From: Nematopogon swammerdamellus
Lineage: Eukaryota > Arthropoda > Insecta > Lepidoptera > Adelidae
Direction of reading: 5' to 3'
Assembly: GCA_946902875.1 (NCBI GenBank)
Contig: OX336345.1
Location: 17,577,395 to 17,641,394, forward strand
Length of the DNA: 64,000 bases
The notes under the pieces are model-generated. The model ran no database searches. It was not told where the DNA came from and saw nothing but the letters and a program-made list of their open reading frames with translations. Within the stretch, counting starts at the first letter, position 1; each line of letters starts with the position of its first letter. This document shows positions 1-10,530 of this stretch, piece after piece. Both the position numbers and the translations under genes were made by a program.

Positions 1-1289
1 TGTGTTTGAGGGAGTCCGTCGATCGGTGTATTTTGAGATGCTTTAGGGACTTAGGCAGCTAATTGTTCAGATGTTCAAGTTTTTTCTTGTTTCGCGAGAA
101 AAAGAGGGGGCGGTTTTCCTAATATTGTGTGTAAATTGGCGGTGGCTACTTGCTCAAGTACGCTGTTCACAACACTGCGCGACGTGTGTACGAGCATTCT
201 GTAAATATACTTAGTTCTCAAATAAATCCTGTGAAATCCTCACTATCCTCTGAAGTACCGAGCGTGCTTTCGCTTTAATTTATAAACGATGTCCACTATG
301 TAATTTGTTACGTAATTGTATTTTTTTGCAAATTTTGAAATGTTGATTAGCTTTAACGAAGCTATTTATAGATGCTATTGTAAATTAAAACTGTTAGTTT
401 ATTTATGACGCTGAAGTTATTTGTATAGCTTAAATTATATTTATTAAAAATTATGACGAAATAGTAGTTCGTAATGTCCGATGAAATAAATTATTCTATC
501 GATAAACTTATGTTGCGTTTCATTTCTGCCTAGGATATTCATAAGTAAACGCTGATGAAATCTGAATCATTATATGGAATCTACAAATCTACATGACATT
601 GCAAAAGTTAGAATTTTGTCAACAAGAACAAGTTAGTATCGTCAACGAAGCAAACGGAAAAGACCATCTCCAAGAAATGCTTCAAAATTATGACGAAAAC
701 GGTCAAGTTTAGGAAGAATAAAGAAAAACTGCGGCGCTCATTGAAATAGAAACACCATGCTTTAGCAGGAAGCAAATATTTGACGAACCTATTATCTCTC
801 GTCCATCGCTTTACGATATTTGCACTGACGCCTGTCGTGTTTACTTTCATAAACGTAATGAGTTCGAATCTTACATTTAAAACAATAAGATTCAAAATTA
901 ACTGCAGCTTCTGTCTCTGCTACGTCTTTGAAACAATTACCATTTTGAGTTATAGTTCTTGTAACCTGAGATTTAGAGCCTTAAACTCATCGCTAAATAT
1001 CTTCTGACTTTGGTCTATTTCGTTTTAGGTATGGTGATAGAAGTGGAAGATATTTTGTTTTTTAGCTAACAGAAAACGAGTTCAGGTCCGAGTGGACATA
1101 TCGTAATGTGGCGCATTATAGCAATTGTCAAACGATTCAGTAAGTTCAGATTCGATTCTGGTACGTGTGACATTACTAATGTCTGACACTCAGTCGGTCA
1201 AGTGGAAACAAAATTCGTAGAAACATAATGCGCTTATTGCAATAAATTATATTCTCGAAGCCTTAACAGCTTCTATAGCATGGACGGCC
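1..1289. other. AT-rich intergenic DNA, no gene recognised
   Basis: I see no coding exon, RNA gene or named repeat. Two short frames (608-895 minus, 780-1007 plus) overlap each other on opposite strands and resemble nothing I know. Around 205-240 an AATAAA lies in a context that could be the end of an old retroelement, but there is no second copy here to compare it with. Confidence 0.5.
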
Positions 1290-1436
1290 TAACCTGAGGC
1301 GAACACACGTACGCACACAAATGCATTTCTCTAATACAAATGCTTGACATGCACCTATTCATGGCCTGAGCACTACTACACTCGCAGAATTTTATGCTCA
1401 CCGTCATGCGTGAATGTATTTGTACGCCTCAGGTTA
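1290..1436. repeat. Possible small MITE with 12-bp inverted ends
   Basis: TAACCTGAGGCG at 1290-1301 is the exact reverse complement of 1425-1436, and the next bases inward are partly complementary as well. The size (147 bp) suits a miniature inverted-repeat element. I cannot see a convincing target-site duplication, and there is no second copy in the window. Confidence 0.3.
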
Positions 1437-1768
1437 AAACGAACGACCTTTACATAACTTAACAATACTTTTCAAGCAGTAACATAACCATTTAGAGAGG
1501 CGGAGAGATGGTCTTCTGTCGGGCTATTCTCTAATGGCAATTAATCGCTACTGACAATGTTTTAGGATCCTTCTCACTCGCTCCAACGACGATTCCTTCA
1601 TCGCAGGAGAGCTTTGACGCAGCTGCTGTGGTAGCAGCCAAACTGCACTATGGGAGTTTAACAAAAACGACATGCACCGCCTCAACATTAGGTTAGGGTT
1701 AAATTACAGAAGTTGAGTCGTCGGAATTTTGAAAAAAAAATTCAACGAACGGAACAGCTATTTAGGAG

Positions 1769-2261
1769 TTTTTTTTTATGGAAACTGACACGGTTGGCTA
1801 CATCACCTACAACATCCGTGATGTCAGCCCATAACACCGGGTGAACTAGGTGCCATGTCTGTGCTTCCCTTCATTTCGCGCCGGCTACACTGAACTGGAC
1901 AGAAAACACGAACTATTTACATAGCCGTTTCGACCGACATTTCTCTCAGTGCGGTGGTACCAACCCGGCCGGGATAAACCCTACCACCTAGTAATGTAAG
2001 AAGGGAAGGGACCTACAGTTTAACGTGGAATCCGAACCACGGTCAGCCTCCAACGGTCGAGCGGTCACCCATCCAAGACTTCGTACTGACATCAGTACTT
2101 AGTACTGACCGCGCTCAGCATTGCTCAACAACAGTCGACTGACCGCACCACTTAGCTACCGAGGCTGACGAATTTCCTGATCGCTTAGTCGACTTTTACG
2201 ACATGCGACGGGGAAACATGCAGTGGGGCTATTCTTTTTAAGTACCGACCCCACACGGTAC
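1769..2261 (-). mobile_element. L-SINE, long form with heads H1 and H2
   Basis: Read on the minus strand, this copy begins with the H1 module (GTACCGTGTGGGG..., 2261 downward). It continues into the tRNA/5S-like head H2 (GTCAGCCTCGGTAGC box A near 2160), then the central domain, body and tail TTTCCATAAAAAAAAA. It is one of two copies carrying both heads in series. The 5S-like segment holds a small extra duplication (TAGTACT/GTACTGA) near 2085-2110. Confidence 0.85.
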
Positions 2262-4372
2262 ATAATCTATTCTACATACATCTTTATAATATTATTGTAA
2301 ATTGGATTAATCTTATATGCATCGTTTTGTCAACAATCCCAACGATGGTTATTATAATTTTATTAACAGCAATATTCTAACAAAAAAAAAATACACTATG
2401 TGTCTTACTGCCAGCCAACCCAGTATGCACGGTGGCATTTTTTTTTCTTTCTACGACGACAAAGATTTTCCCATGCGTGGCCGCCTCGAAACAATTTCAT
2501 ATCTTTGCGTTTGTCGTTGTCGCCCCGCTCTCGTGAATGCGTCTGTTTGCCATCGGCGGTGACTTCGTATTAGTGGCGGTCACCAAATTGACAAATATTG
2601 AAAAACCCCGTCGAGAGCAGCGTTTCGAACATACTGTCAAGGCTTCCGGATGTGGAACTAAGTTTATTTCAATTTAACAACACACAAGTGCATTGTCCTT
2701 CTGTATCTAAATAAGGATTGCATAAATTTAATGAAAATGCAAGTAACGCCATCTAGCGTCAGCGACAGTAGTCATTGCTGCGTTCCTAGATGGCGCTGTA
2801 TTTACCCTGTTGTCCGCTATAAGACCTATCTCGCTTTCGTTTATTAAAAGTGTTGTATCCATTACAATCAGATTTTAGTTGCCAAATGGCCAGTCAATCA
2901 CGCAGGATATATTTATTTAAAGAATATGTTTAAATATATTTTTTTAAATATATCTATGCATTTTCTTACGGTAGCCTAAACTGTATCTTTGTGCTACTGC
3001 GCGTCGGAGGTCGAAGGGATAAGAAGGGTTGTATCAAACACAATCGCCTTATTTGAGCTTCTACTTAGTAGCTGCTGCAAAGCCTTCTGAGGATGTCAAG
3101 TTGGCTCTATTGGATGTCACAGACTGGGTGAACAAATATGAGTACACCCCATGTGAAATAACTGTACCTTCGTGAACTTATTATTATGTCCAAGGGGAAG
3201 AAGGTTGCGTGGCTGGCTATGCATTTAATTTCGCACTGACAAAACATTGATCCATTTATTACAAGTTAGAAATCGTAATTTATCTCATATTTTGCACACA
3301 AGGTTCGAAATGCCAATATGCCTTGAAAAAACATATTTGGATGGAAAGATCTGAATCCCCATTATGAAGCATTAAGGGTGGTGCGGTGTCTGTAATAACA
3401 ATGTATATATGTATATATTTAATTTATATTACATCCTATATGTTTCTATATTTAACTACTTAGAGGTGGGTAAAAATCACGCTCATACTCTACCTAAAAA
3501 CAAAGCATAATCGGTTTAGTGTTTTCACGTCATTGGCGAACAAATATACAGAGACTGTTTCACACATTGACATATATATTAATAACGTAAGGACACGCCC
3601 ATACGATAGTAATACGAACTCAATAATGTCCTCACTAAAATGGTGAAAAAAAAAACAATGCTCATAAAATTATTCATTCAAACTAATCTCAAATTAACTA
3701 ATTTGCCAAATAAAAATAATCAAATTACAACACAATTAATGTAATTATAGGACCTATGCGATATTAATTTTCAAAATTGTTTTGTGGTAATTTTAGGCGT
3801 TCTTACTATGGTTTGTCCACCACTTTAGTGAAGGCGTTTATTGAGTTCATATGGGCCAGTCATTACGCTAAGTCAATGGTTTGACATATTTTTCATAGGA
3901 TTAAAAATCTCTGTTGTCCAATCATTGATCTAACGGATTGATCTATTATGATAATAAAGAATCTCCGCTAACTGGTTGGTCGAACAAAATTCTAGAAGGC
4001 CGTAAAATAAAAATAAAGTCATCAGAAAGGGAGCCCGATTTCGACACGTGTCTCGAATGCAGTACACATTTACATACTCCGGTTAGCCGATTTAGTTTTT
4101 TTTTCTTAAGATTCGTGACACTTCGTGTGCGAGCGGCGGCAGCGCGATGAGGGGGAGGGGGAAGAAGATGGAGAGGGGCGGGGGTGGATGCCGGTAAATA
4201 ATAAATCTTTCTAATAAATAAAACAACGAAACGTGAGTGAGATAAAGAGAACATAGTATGGGAGGCTGTTGACAGTTAAGCTACGTACGACACTGGTAGA
4301 CTAAAGCTGTCGATTATGCCAACACAGTCTTTACAGTTATGTCCACTTATAATCATCTTACGATAAAAGTAA
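2262..4372. other. Intergenic DNA, no gene recognised
   Basis: This stretch is AT-rich with scattered low-complexity runs. Near 2745-2800 the motif CGCCATCTAGCGTC and its partner AGATGGCGCTGT occur, a pair also seen near 50550-50800. Frames at 2317-2562, 3938-4150 and 3946-4254 overlap low-complexity sequence and look like chance. A GC-rich purine tract lies at about 4130-4195. Confidence 0.5.
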
Positions 4373-4492
4373 GTTGCACCAAAGGCGAAATGCTATCATT
4401 AGAATCCTACGCTGATTTATAATTAAGTCTGGGTTGCACCAAAGGCGAAATGCTATCATTAGAATCCTACGCTTACTTATAGTAAAGTCTGG
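4373..4492. repeat. 60-bp tandem duplication
   Basis: Two adjacent units, 4373-4432 and 4433-4492, both start GTTGCACCAAAGGCGAAATG. The first 40 or so bases are the same and the two diverge toward their ends. Confidence 0.9.
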
Positions 4493-4904
4493 GTTTTCAA
4501 CCATTAACTTTCTAACAGGCACTTAAGAAAAGTCCAAAATGACATCTGCAATGGGAATGGTTGGCGTCAGCAGCGCTGTCTGTCAGTTTGTTCTAGCGAC
4601 ATGGCTTTATTATAAAAAATGTAGTGCCATCTCTGTTTTCTAAACGTTGAAAGATAGAGATGACACTAACTAAACCAATGTTTGTTAAAGAATGCTGTCA
4701 GAGATTCTTGTCGCACTCACACGTACCTCGCGTCCGGCTCATCTTATTTTGTATTGATATATTTTTAGTCCTTCGTATCCTTCACGCCATTTATCGGTCA
4801 TCGTTGACGTTTATATAGTCCATCATTGGGTAGAAGGCGCTGTTCTACCGATTCCGATAATATATACAGATCTATTATGATAAATTGTATGGGGCCTTAA
4901 GTTT

Positions 4905-5077
4905 TTTACTTTTTTTAAATATTTGTTGGAATAATTCCGCCATAATAACAAACATTCTGTGAAAAATCCAACCGGCTACTTAATACCGTTTAAAATCTAC
5001 AGCCCTCAGACGGACCGACAGACAGACAAATGGGGTAGGCTTAGTAATAGGATTCCGTATGTATACGGAACCCTAAG
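4905..5077 (-). repeat. TTCCGT...CTTGGCCGG-type repeat, 5' part
   Basis: On the minus strand this reads TTAGGGTTCCGTAT..., ACTAAGCCTACCCC, a CTGTCTGTCGGTCCG tract, then CAGAATGTTTGTTATTATGGC. That matches the 5' halves of the copies at 12931, 13536 and 49161. The T-arm-like 3' end is missing. Confidence 0.75.
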
Positions 5078-5267
5078 AAACGTATTCCGATGAAAATTAT
5101 GATCCATGAATTTCTTTCATGAACACGGATGGAAGAAACCCATCCCTAGAAGAACAATTCTTTAACTGGGTTCTAGGAACCGTTTTTAAACTGGTTCTTC
5201 TGCTGAAAACGCAGTATTCAGCCTTCAGTTCACTGAGACACAGACGAGAACGGAGTTTGAGACCAAT

Positions 5268-5666
5268 GCGGCGGGTGGTCGAATGGTTTGGGCATCGGCT
5301 TCTCATGCGAGAGGTCCACGGTTCGAATCTGCGTGTACCAATGAGTTTTTTCTGACGAAAAAATTTACGTGCATACCTACACCTGCTGCTTCACCGTTCG
5401 GAACCGGTGTAAAACTGTAGGTCCCTTCCCTTGCCCCTTACTAGGTGGTAGGCTCAAATTGTAGCTGACTGGGTTGGTACCACCGTACTGGATGTAAGAT
5501 GGCCGCATAGCAGCCTTGGTTGTGTTCTCCTCTAGTCCAGTATATCCAGCAATCCAGGGAAGTCTCCGGTAAGGCACCTACCTTCTCGGAGGTGATATTG
5601 GCTTGTCGGAGCATGCGCTTTGGCCCCTCCGACTCAGCCACCCATACCGGATTACATAAAAAAAAA
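5268..5666 (+). mobile_element. S-SINE, near full length
   Basis: A tRNA-like head (box A around GTGGTCGAATGG at 5275-5286, box B GGTTCGAATCTG near 5319) resembles a serine or leucine tRNA. It is followed by TTTTTTCTGACGAAAAAA, the central domain shared with the L-SINE (GTAGGTCCCTTCCC ... GGTTGGTACCACCG) and a family-specific 3' half ending GGATTACATAAAAAAAAA. SINEs of this kind are non-coding Pol III transcripts moved by a partner LINE. The small open frames across it are chance translations. Confidence 0.88.
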
Positions 5667-6368
5667 TTGGTTCCTGATGAAAACTTACTGGACGTGCGCC
5701 CGCGGTCTAAAAGCGCTTCAAACGCCATTGTATCTGCGCCGCGACCGGATCGTTAAACGAATGTGAAAATATTTTGTATTTTTTGTCACAAAAAAATGTG
5801 ACCCTAACTAAGTAGGTACACAATGTGGTAGGTCACTCTCGCACCTCAATGAGCTTTGATCCAAATGTAAATATGTCTTTCGTTGACACGAGTGCCGACG
5901 ACTTTGTTGCGTCTAACCCACGAGTCAGTAAGCCTGGATACGAAATACGGCATCGTTTGTATGAGAACCGAGGTAGCCGCCAAAGGGGTGTGAAGTCTGA
6001 GGCGGGAGCGGCGCATGGAACGCCGTGATTGGCCGAGCGAGTAGGTAGCCAAGTGACGCCAGTCTTCCATACATTTGAACGGGATTCATACAATAAGTCG
6101 CTCATTGTGTCGATTCGCGATGAAAAGATGAAACGGATTTAACAATATTTAACCTTTCTTTACATCAAGGGAATAATATAACTTTCTCTTAAATGAACAA
6201 AGGCAACGCCCCTTTCACAATTTTGCGAATTTGCAGATTTTCGCATAAACACGATCATAGTTCTAAGTTCTGAGATACCTCGGATACTTTATTATAAATC
6301 TACAATTGTGTATTCCATAATAAAAATTATCAAAATGTATGCGAAAATAGTTAAGCATAAAGATTAAC
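5667..6368. other. Intergenic, moderately GC-rich patch at 5830-6100
   Basis: No recognised gene. Short overlapping frames on both strands (5825-6105) have no family resemblance. A 25-bp sequence at 5918-5942 recurs exactly, inverted, at 7895-7919. Confidence 0.45.
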
Positions 6369-6775
6369 TTTTTTTAGGAAACTGATACGGATGGCTCCAT
6401 CATCGTAATAATGCTTCAGTTTGGTACCAGCGATGATGGGAGCCCAATATATAAATAATAAAATAAAACTACAATAAACTAAAATAATAAAAATAATCAA
6501 GATCGATAAATACATAAAAAACATTAAACAAACAAACCAAATAAAATAAAAAATATGAAGAAAAACCGGATTTAGACACATCAGCCAAGGCTGCCTGTCT
6601 AAAATAAATAAATATACCTAGGTGAATTAGGTACGTGCCTTGTCACCGATTCCCCCTAATCGATCCGGCTATACTGAATTGGATGGAAAACACGTAGTTA
6701 CTACTTTTCATAGTGACTTCGACCGACGTTTATTTAGTGCAGTGGTACCAACACGGGTTGAACCCTACCATCTAC
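6369..6775 (-). mobile_element. Diverged L-SINE interrupted by AT-rich insert
   Basis: The SINE 3' end (AGGAAACTGATACGGATGGC in plus reading) breaks off near 6450 and resumes at about 6618 with GGTGAATTAGGTACGTGCC, continuing to GTGGTACCAACACGGG and ACCCTACCATCTA. The intervening ~170 bp is A-rich and contains no recognisable element. Near the start, 6393-6405 and 6431-6444 form a hairpin (GGCTCCATCATCG against CGATGATGGGAGCC). Confidence 0.7.
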
Positions 6776-6882
6776 ACATACATTTATATACGTTCTATAC
6801 ATTCTGAATCTCTGACATTAAAGGCAAACGTTTAAACTATTACGTCAATTATTTTTAATTCTCCTAAATATCCGCGATCTTT

Positions 6883-7313
6883 GTACCGTGTGGGGTCGGT
6901 ACTTAAAAAGAATAGCCCCACTGCATCTCTCCCCGTCGCATGTCGTAAAAGTCGACTAAGGGATCGTCAGCCTCGGCAGCTCAGTGGTGCGGTCAGTTAT
7001 TGGATGGGTGACCGCCCGACCGTTGGAGGCTGACCGTGGTTCGGATTCCACGTTAAACTGTAGGTCCCTTCCCTTCTTACCTTACTGGGTGGTAGGGTTT
7101 ATCCCGGCCGGGTTGGTACCACCGCACTGAGCGAAACGTCGGTCGAAACGGCTATGTAAATAGTTCGTGTTTTCCGTCCAGTTCAGTGTAGCCGACGCGA
7201 AATGAAGGGAAGCACTGACATAGCACCTAGTTCACCCGGTGTTATGGGCTGACATCACGGATGTTGTAGGTGATGTAGCCAACAGTGTCAGTTTCCATAA
7301 AAAAAAAAAAAAA
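6883..7313 (+). mobile_element. L-SINE, long form with heads H1 and H2
   Basis: This is the cleanest copy of the composite form. H1 (GTACCGTGTGGGGTCGGTAC, 6883 on) runs through GTCGTAAAAGTCGACTAAGG into the tRNA box A (CAGCTCAGTGGTGC, about 6977). The H2 segment is shortened inside the 5S-like part but keeps ATTGGATGGGTGACCG. Box B GGTTCGGATTCCACG, the central domain, body and 13 A residues follow. Confidence 0.9.
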
Positions 7314-8008
7314 TCTGATATTCCCGGTAGACGCATGACCTAAAGAAATTAATTCCTTTCTCCTTAGAGTCGCTCAAAAGTAAAAACCGGTAGGTACTGG
7401 TTGAATGAAAAAAGCGCGATAAACGAATATTGAACGAGGAAACCTGCTGAGGTTGACTAGAAGAAATGTCCTTTGGCAATAAGGCAGAATGCATGAAATA
7501 TCTGTATACATTTAACATACATATTTATTATCAATAAACAAAAAAAATTACAAGATCTAACTGCATCCAACACGATAGTCGACCTATGGTGGGTAAGCAG
7601 AATAGAGCTCTCCATACATATTTACGCCGATGTTTGTTACTGAAATTCAAGCGAAAAATGCTATCAAATTGAATGAAAGTACTTACTCGTGAAAGGTGAC
7701 TCCATCTGTGTTCAAGTTTGAATTTTTCGACGACTTTTTGCACCAAAGCACTGCACAATGAGGCATTTTGTGACAGACGCGCACGTTCGCTCCGCCTGAG
7801 CGGCGGACGGAGACTAAAATCGGTCGCCGGCGCTAGACTGACGCGCTGGCGCGTTTGCGCTGGCGCACGGCTACCCCTGTCCTCCTATGTATAGCGTATC
7901 CAGGCTTACTGACTCGTGGTCTAACCGGTATGTGACACGCCGTGGCGTAGACGGGAAAAAAGAAGATCGAAGCGCCGCCGCCGTGGTCATTTTGATTCAT
8001 GATAGTTT
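7314..8008. other. Intergenic, GC-rich tract 7770-7980
   Basis: No gene recognised. The GC-rich stretch is CpG-rich and includes the inverted partner (7895-7919) of 5918-5942. It has no open frame worth reporting. Confidence 0.45.
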
Positions 8009-8195
8009 TTTTTTTATGGAAAGCGCGACATTTGGCATCGTTTCACTTACGAGTAGGTGACTTACGATACCCATGGACATTCTGTGACGTACGGGGATTG
8101 CGAATGCCATGCCGGCCTGACAGGAGCCTTTTCACACCCCTTTTAAAAAAAAAACAGGCTTTACTTGGGAGGAAATAGATGAGCAGGGAGTGCTG
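8009..8195 (-). pseudogene. Jockey-like LINE 3' end, 5'-truncated
   Basis: On the minus strand the sequence encodes the remains of a LINE C-terminus (CTGCTCATCTATTTCCTCCC, 'PAHLFPP') followed by GTCAGGCCGGCATGGCATTC, CAGAATGTCCATGGG and the tail GTCGCGCTTTCCATAAAAAAAA. Other copies lie at 40715, 43395, 44780 and 59205. The frame is broken by an A-tract, so this is a dead 3' remnant. Confidence 0.75.
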
Positions 8196-8466
8196 GGCTC
8201 ATTTTGGGGCTCATTTTGGTGTCCATGGCGGAGGTGTTGATAGAACAATGATACTGCTGCTACTGGTATGTGAGGAAAGAAGACAGCGAAATATGTTAGC
8301 GTGACAAATCTGGACGCTCCTGCGTGTTGGCTGTTCACAAGAACCGCTCAATCCATTTAAATGCGATTTTCACCAATTCAATGTGACGTATCTCAGGATT
8401 TTCTATAGGCTACATTAGTTCAAGAAGCCCCGCGGGGTTGCGGCCGACCAGCTGCTGCTGAAAACC

Positions 8467-8575
8467 TCACCAGCCCTCGTTGGTCCACTCCGAGTGAGCC
8501 GCAATCACATTCGCCAGGTCCGGTGTGACCCTCTTCAGGACCCGTACCAAAATGCCGTGTATATTCAGACATTTT
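8467..8575 (-). other. Unassigned coding-like remnant before an S-SINE
   Basis: The minus strand reads about 33 codons with a well-mixed composition ending in SEWTNEGW and a stop at about 8467. I do not recognise the family. It could be the end of a degraded retroelement frame or an exon end. Its upstream side is lost in a T-rich stretch leading into the S-SINE at 8633. Confidence 0.25.
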
Positions 8576-8632
8576 TTTTGGAAGTTAAAATTTGTGACGA
8601 ACTCAAGTGTACCGATAGTACCTAGGATTTTA

Positions 8633-9030
8633 TTTTTTTTATGTAATTCGGTATCGGTGAATGAGTCGGAAGGGCCAAAGCACATGCTCCGACCAGCCAA
8701 TATCACCTCCGAGAAGATAGGTGCCATACGGGAGACTACCCTGGATTGCTGGCTATACTGGACTAAAGGAGAACACAACCGAGGCTGCTATGCGGTCATC
8801 TTACATCCAGTGCGGTGGTGCCAACCCAGTCGGCTGGAATTTGAGCATACCACCTAGTAAGGGGCAAGGGAAGGGACCTAAAGTTTTACACCGCTTCTGA
8901 ACGGTGAAGCAGCAGGTGCACGTAAATTTTATCGTCAGAAAAAAACTCATTGCTACACGCCGACCGTATTCGAACCTCGGACCTCTCGCATGAGCAGCTG
9001 ATCCACAAACCACTCGGCCACCCGGCACTG
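8633..9030 (-). mobile_element. S-SINE, near full length
   Basis: Tail first in plus reading (TTTTTTTTATGTAATTCGGT), then the 3' half, the shared central domain (CAACCCAGTCGGCTGG...CCACCTAGTAAGG) and the head, with box B as ATTCGAACCTCGG and box A as CACTCGGCCACCC at the far end. Frames across it on both strands are chance. Confidence 0.87.
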
Positions 9031-9076
9031 TGATTGAATTGACACATATTGAATCGAATAAATGAAATTAAATATA

Positions 9077-9232
9077 CAGGGTGTCCAGTAAACCTTGTCT
9101 GACCTTTGTACCTGGTGATAGGTCTGGTCACGTACTATCATAATAACAAAACATGACCTCAGTAAAAACCGCACGGTTTTCGAGATATTGACACTTTTTG
9201 AAAATTATAACAAATCTGCACCATACGGCGGT
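9077..9232. repeat. Left terminal inverted repeat of foldback element
   Basis: Pairs with 11677-11832. I see only a handful of differences (for example CAGGGTGTCC against CAGGATGTCC, and one extra T in GACCTTTGTACC). Confidence 0.9.
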
Positions 9233-9644
9233 TTTTTATTAAATGATGTGCCTACAAATGGCAATTTTTTTCCTTTTCTTTTTTTTTATGATTACCAAGG
9301 AGTAATGCTATCGAAACAAGTAAATAAATATTTCAATGTCTCTAATGCGTTCAAGTAAAAAAAAAAATTACCTAAAATTTTTCATGTAATGCCTTTTTGA
9401 CACCTAAGTTGGTACATAATTAAAAAAAAAATTTATGATACAATGCTAGCCCATAATCTAGAAAACTTGGCTGTTTCATTCCAATTATAAAATGGTATGC
9501 AACATCTTAATCAGACATTTAGAAAAAAAAATATTACTGTTCTCATAAATCAGGGACCCATTTTTATTTATTACGTAATATGACAATTTCGAATTTAAAT
9601 ATAAGAAAATTGTAAATTGTAAATTTTTTATTATTAATTGAATT

Positions 9645-9751
9645 ACATACATACATAACATGCGCTGTATCCCGACAATCAGGGTAAGTAGAGTAATCGG
9701 TGTTGTGCTATAAGGACTCTGCCAAATTACAGCACAACACCGACCACCACG
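9645..9751 (-). repeat. H1-TATG repeat, 3' fragment inserted in left arm
   Basis: Contains (CATA)n, GCTGTATCCCGACAATC and the hairpin pair GGTGTTGTGCT / AGCACAACACCG in reverse orientation. The same place in the right arm lacks it, so it entered after the palindrome formed or lay in only one parental copy. Confidence 0.85.
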
Positions 9752-9769
9752 TAAATAAATTAAACCATA

Positions 9770-9955
9770 TTACATTATGTGTTCGAAATGGCCTCCTCCT
9801 ACCCTAATACACGTGAGTAATCTTTTCCTAAAGTGTCTTTTAAGACGTCGCACACCTCTTGATTCTCCTATCTCCTCTGCTGCAGTGAAAATACGTTGCC
9901 GCAATTTTTCTTGTGTATTAAAATCTTTTAAGTATACCAATGGATTTAAATCCAT
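9770..9955 (-). pseudogene. Mariner-like transposase C-terminus, left arm copy
   Basis: The frame begins at MDLNPL and ends GGGHFEHIM. The DLNP motif and the C-terminal RxxxCIxxxGGHFEH pattern are typical of transposases of the IS630-Tc1-mariner superfamily, specifically the group with a long C-terminal helix region after the catalytic acid. Compared with the right-arm copy it lacks about 11 codons straight after DLNPL, including the third catalytic acid and the WG motif. It is transcribed outward from the palindrome centre and has no N-terminal DNA-binding domain. Confidence 0.85.
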
Positions 9956-9958
9956 TGG
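9937..9958. repeat. Centre of the large palindrome
   Basis: A perfect 22-bp palindrome (11+11, no spacer), CCAATGGATTT and its inverse. It falls exactly on the codons for DLNP in both arms, so the two half-elements are joined head to head at this point. Confidence 0.92.
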
Positions 9959-10158
9959 AATTTTACTACTGGGGGTGCCTCAAAGAAAAGGTATACTCAA
10001 AAGAGTTTAATACACAAGAAGAATTCCGGCAACGTATTTTCACTGCAGCAGAGGAGATAGGAAAATCAAGAGGTGTACGACGTCTTAAAATACACTTTAG
10101 GAAAAGATTACTCACGTGTATTAGGGTAGGAGGAGGCCATTTCGAACACTTAATGTAA
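9940..10158 (+). pseudogene. Mariner-like transposase C-terminus, right arm copy
   Basis: Seventy-two codons starting MDLNPLEFYYWGCLKEK and ending GGHFEHLM. Glu7 (in DLNPLE) sits where the third catalytic acidic residue of the DDE/D triad lies in this superfamily. Residues after it (TQEEFRQRIF..., CIRVGGGHFEH) match the usual C-terminal region. The N-terminal helix-turn-helix domains and the first two acidic residues are absent, because the frame begins at the palindrome centre. The left-arm copy is closely similar apart from a deletion. It can only be a relic, although the element could be moved by a transposase supplied elsewhere. Confidence 0.87.
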
Positions 10159-10530
10159 TATGGTTTAATTAATTCATTAATAAAATTTTTCCCAATTTAC
10201 CATTTTCTTTTATATTCGAAATTGTCATATTACGTAATAAATAAAAATGAGTCCCTGATTTATGAGAACAGTAATAATTTTTTACGTCTATAATATATAT
10301 AATATATTATATACCAGTAATAATAATTCTAAACGTCTGATTAAGATGTTTCATACCATTTTATAATTGGAATGAAACAGCCAAGTTTTCTAGATTAGGG
10401 GCCAACCTTTTCACATAATTTTTTTTTTAAATAATTATGTACAAACTTACGTGCCAAAAAGGCATTACACGAAAAATTTTAAGTAATTTTTTTTACTTGA
10501 ACGCATTAGTAACATTGAAATATTTATTTA

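Noticed and set aside
5268..5345. A tRNA-Ser/Leu gene
   Set aside because: Boxes A and B are good, but no acceptor stem closes and the same head leads into a SINE body at 5.3, 8.6-9.0, 60.7-61.1 and 61.45 kb.
5833..6105. 90-codon minus frame with overlapping alternatives
   Set aside because: Three frames on two strands cover the same GC-balanced patch and none has family motifs or splice context.
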